From DATJFH01 sp035495815 (GTDB lineage: Bacteria; Acidobacteriota; Terriglobia; Bryobacterales; Bryobacteraceae): 64,000 nucleotides of DNA. Shown here in pieces: positions 62,630-64,000 of this stretch. A model generated the notes under the pieces. The model did no database searches. It was not told the origin of the DNA and saw only the letters and a program-made list of their open reading frames with translations. The translations under genes and the position numbers were made by a program. Position 1 is the stretch's first letter. Every line of letters starts with the position of its first letter. The stretch is taken from positions 6,718 to 70,717 of the forward strand of contig DATJFH010000175.1 in assembly GCA_035495815.1 (NCBI GenBank), in the 5' to 3' direction.

Positions 62630-64000
62630 ATGAAGTTGCTTTCGGCAGTCGTACTAATCTGCCTTACATTCAATTCCGGGCTGTTCGGGAGCGAATCCCT
62701 GGACAGGGCACGGCAACTAACAAAATCCGGGGATGCGTCCGGGGCCCGCAATGTCCTGGCGCAGGCGGTTCGATCGAATCCCAAGGACGTCACCAGCCTG
62801 ACGGAATATGCCGAGTTCCTGGATCGTTACGGCGATCCGGGCGCGCGGCCCGCATATGAAAAGCTGATCGAGGCGCTTGGTTCCACAGGCGATTCCGCGA
62901 AACGGTCAGCGGCCGCGAAACGGCTGGTGGCGCTGGACCTTCTCGCCGGCGATCACGCCGCCGCCAACCGGCATTTTCAGGTCTACAAGTCCGCGGGGGG
63001 CAACGGTCTGTCCGCGCCCGGCGCGGGCGCCACGGCGGCGCAACTTGCGGGGGCCAAGCAGATTTCGATTCCTGGACCGCTGCGATCTTTCGGCCGCATG
63101 GCCGCCATATCGAGCGATCTGACGCCGGAAGAGGTCCTGGGCGCGCTGGCACGTAACGTGGTCACCAACGGCTACCAGGCCTCGCATAGCAACGATGCGC
63201 TGGAGCAGACCGAATACCTCAAGCTGGTGCACCGGTATCTGGCGCAGGCCCGTGAGCTCGAGAAACTCGCCGGGGCGGAAAAGGTAATCAAGACCGAGAA
63301 TTGCGAGTCGGCCAATGTAGCCGAGTTGCTCAAAATTCTCGGCTACCGCATGCGCGGCGGGTGCGGCAGTGAAGTGGTTCTGGAAACGGTCAACGCCAGC
63401 CGCGCGTTCCTGACGACCGACTCCGGCTTCCCTCTCACCGATCTGGAGCAGGCGCTCCGTACGAACCGGCCCTTCAGCTACGACTATCATCCTACGCAGG
63501 TCACCGTTCTTTATGGTCCTGAATATTGGCTCTCCGCCAAGGATAAATCGGCGGAATTTATCGACGCATTTCTCTCCGATCCATCCCTGTGCCGTCTTTA
63601 CCTGGGTTTATCCAAACTGGACCGGGACACGGCCGAGGAGCTTCGCAAGGCGATGCCGGTGCAGCGCCTGAGGGCCTTCTCTCACGTCCTCGATTTCTTC
63701 GGCGGGATGTTCGAGATTCGCAACGGCAAGGCGGTTGTGCCCGGCGGCCAGCGCTCGGCGGGCGCCTGGACCGAATTGGTGGGCGCCTCGCCGGACAAAG
63801 GAGCGCTGTTTTTCGAAAAAATGCTGGCCAAGGATGACGGCTGGATGGCCAGCCTGTTTGACGCCCTGGCCCGCATGAACGGTCCGGCAAAGGATTATCT
63901 CACCGACCCCGCCCGCATGAAGCGCTTCTATACGGCCATTCGCGGACGGGTCACCAGCCCCGGCCCGGCCCGGCCCGTTTTCCGCTCGAACGCGGACATG
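62630..64000 (+). CDS. Secreted TPR-like protein (3' end outside window)
   Basis: The frame is open to the last base, at least 457 codons. The ATG at 62630 is preferred since it begins a signal peptide (MKLLSAVVLICLTFNSGLF); an in-frame ATG at 62588 adds 14 residues. The N-terminal mature part looks like helical tetratricopeptide-type repeats (RARQLTKSGDASGARNVLAQAVRSNP, YAEFLDRYGDPGARPAYEKLIEAL), followed by a long region with no motif I recognise (ENCESANVAELLKILGYR, DFFGGMFEIRNGKAV). Exported or surface protein of unknown function. It divides from the exonuclease gene. Confidence 0.75.
   Translation, partial: MKLLSAVVLICLTFNSGLFGSESLDRARQLTKSGDASGARNVLAQAVRSNPKDVTSLTEYAEFLDRYGDPGARPAYEKLIEALGSTGDSAKRSAAAKRLVALDLLAGDHAAANRHFQVYKSAGGNGLSAPGAGATAAQLAGAKQISIPGPLRSFGRMAAISSDLTPEEVLGALARNVVTNGYQASHSNDALEQTEYLKLVHRYLAQARELEKLAGAEKVIKTENCESANVAELLKILGYRMRGGCGSEVVLETVNASRAFLTTDSGFPLTDLEQALRTNRPFSYDYHPTQVTVLYGPEYWLSAKDKSAEFIDAFLSDPSLCRLYLGLSKLDRDTAEELRKAMPVQRLRAFSHVLDFFGGMFEIRNGKAVVPGGQRSAGAWTELVGASPDKGALFFEKMLAKDDGWMASLFDALARMNGPAKDYLTDPARMKRFYTAIRGRVTSPGPARPVFRSNADM

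Overview
The window looks like chromosome from a GC-rich member of the Acidobacteriota, most like the Solibacter/Bryobacter group. The basis is family content, not a database match: two very large Oar-type TonB-dependent receptors with an N-terminal carboxypeptidase-regulatory-like domain, a PSD1/cytochrome protein paired with a DUF1501 protein, many Tat-exported enzymes, a 7-TM/PDZ histidine kinase with an NtrC-type regulator, and an ATP-dependent DNA ligase with its partner exonuclease. I recognised no rRNA, tRNA, CRISPR array or intact insertion sequence. Most genes are tightly packed, with many 1-4 bp stop/start overlaps. Several genes start at TTG behind a strong Shine-Dalgarno sequence.

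Layout. 1-1142: end of a beta-rich protein and a NagB-like sugar-phosphate enzyme. 1160-5613: a sensor kinase / sigma-54 activator pair. 5790-9239: a DCC/HTTM membrane protein, DUF2252, an exported RidA and a tiny membrane protein. 9243-14439: a proteostasis operon (hsp20, clpB, htpX, RlmI-like rRNA methyltransferase) behind a clear sigma-70 promoter. 14642-18919: a secreted GDPD-like phosphodiesterase, ferrochelatase and two exported QW-repeat proteins. 19123-23987: PSD1, DUF1501 and a D-2-hydroxyacid dehydrogenase. 24162-26991: a degenerate NPP-like protein, PyrD and RidA, coupled by overlaps. 27022-30868: an IMPase-family phosphatase, a zinc-ribbon membrane protein, a flavin reductase, HU, an M50 protease and a glycosyltransferase.

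30869-43222 is the accessory part. It holds an uptake and oxidation cluster on the minus strand: a propeller protein, a cytochrome/HhH protein, a TonB receptor, an enolase-superfamily enzyme and a PQQ/cytochrome dehydrogenase. Decayed DNA lies around it: a TonB-receptor fragment, a 42-codon Tat-signal ORF, an ISNCY-like transposase relic with end-like repeats, a frameshifted small gene and about 1.5 kb with no recognisable gene. 43223-64000 returns to denser content: a second Oar-like receptor, hydrolases and peptidases (M20, M28, two alpha/beta hydrolases, an oligogalacturonate-lyase-like propeller), a dead SDR gene, a YVTN lipoprotein, proC and ymdB, a divergent membrane pyrophosphatase, a ligase/exonuclease pair and the start of a secreted TPR-like protein that runs off the end.

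I see no clear undescribed defence or mobile system. The best leads are the heat-shock operon that includes an rRNA methyltransferase, the NPP-like protein that has lost several metal ligands, the divergent pyrophosphatase, the palindromic shared -10 element at 51767-51778, and the hidden pseudogenes in 30.9-31.3 and 40.6-41.7 kb.
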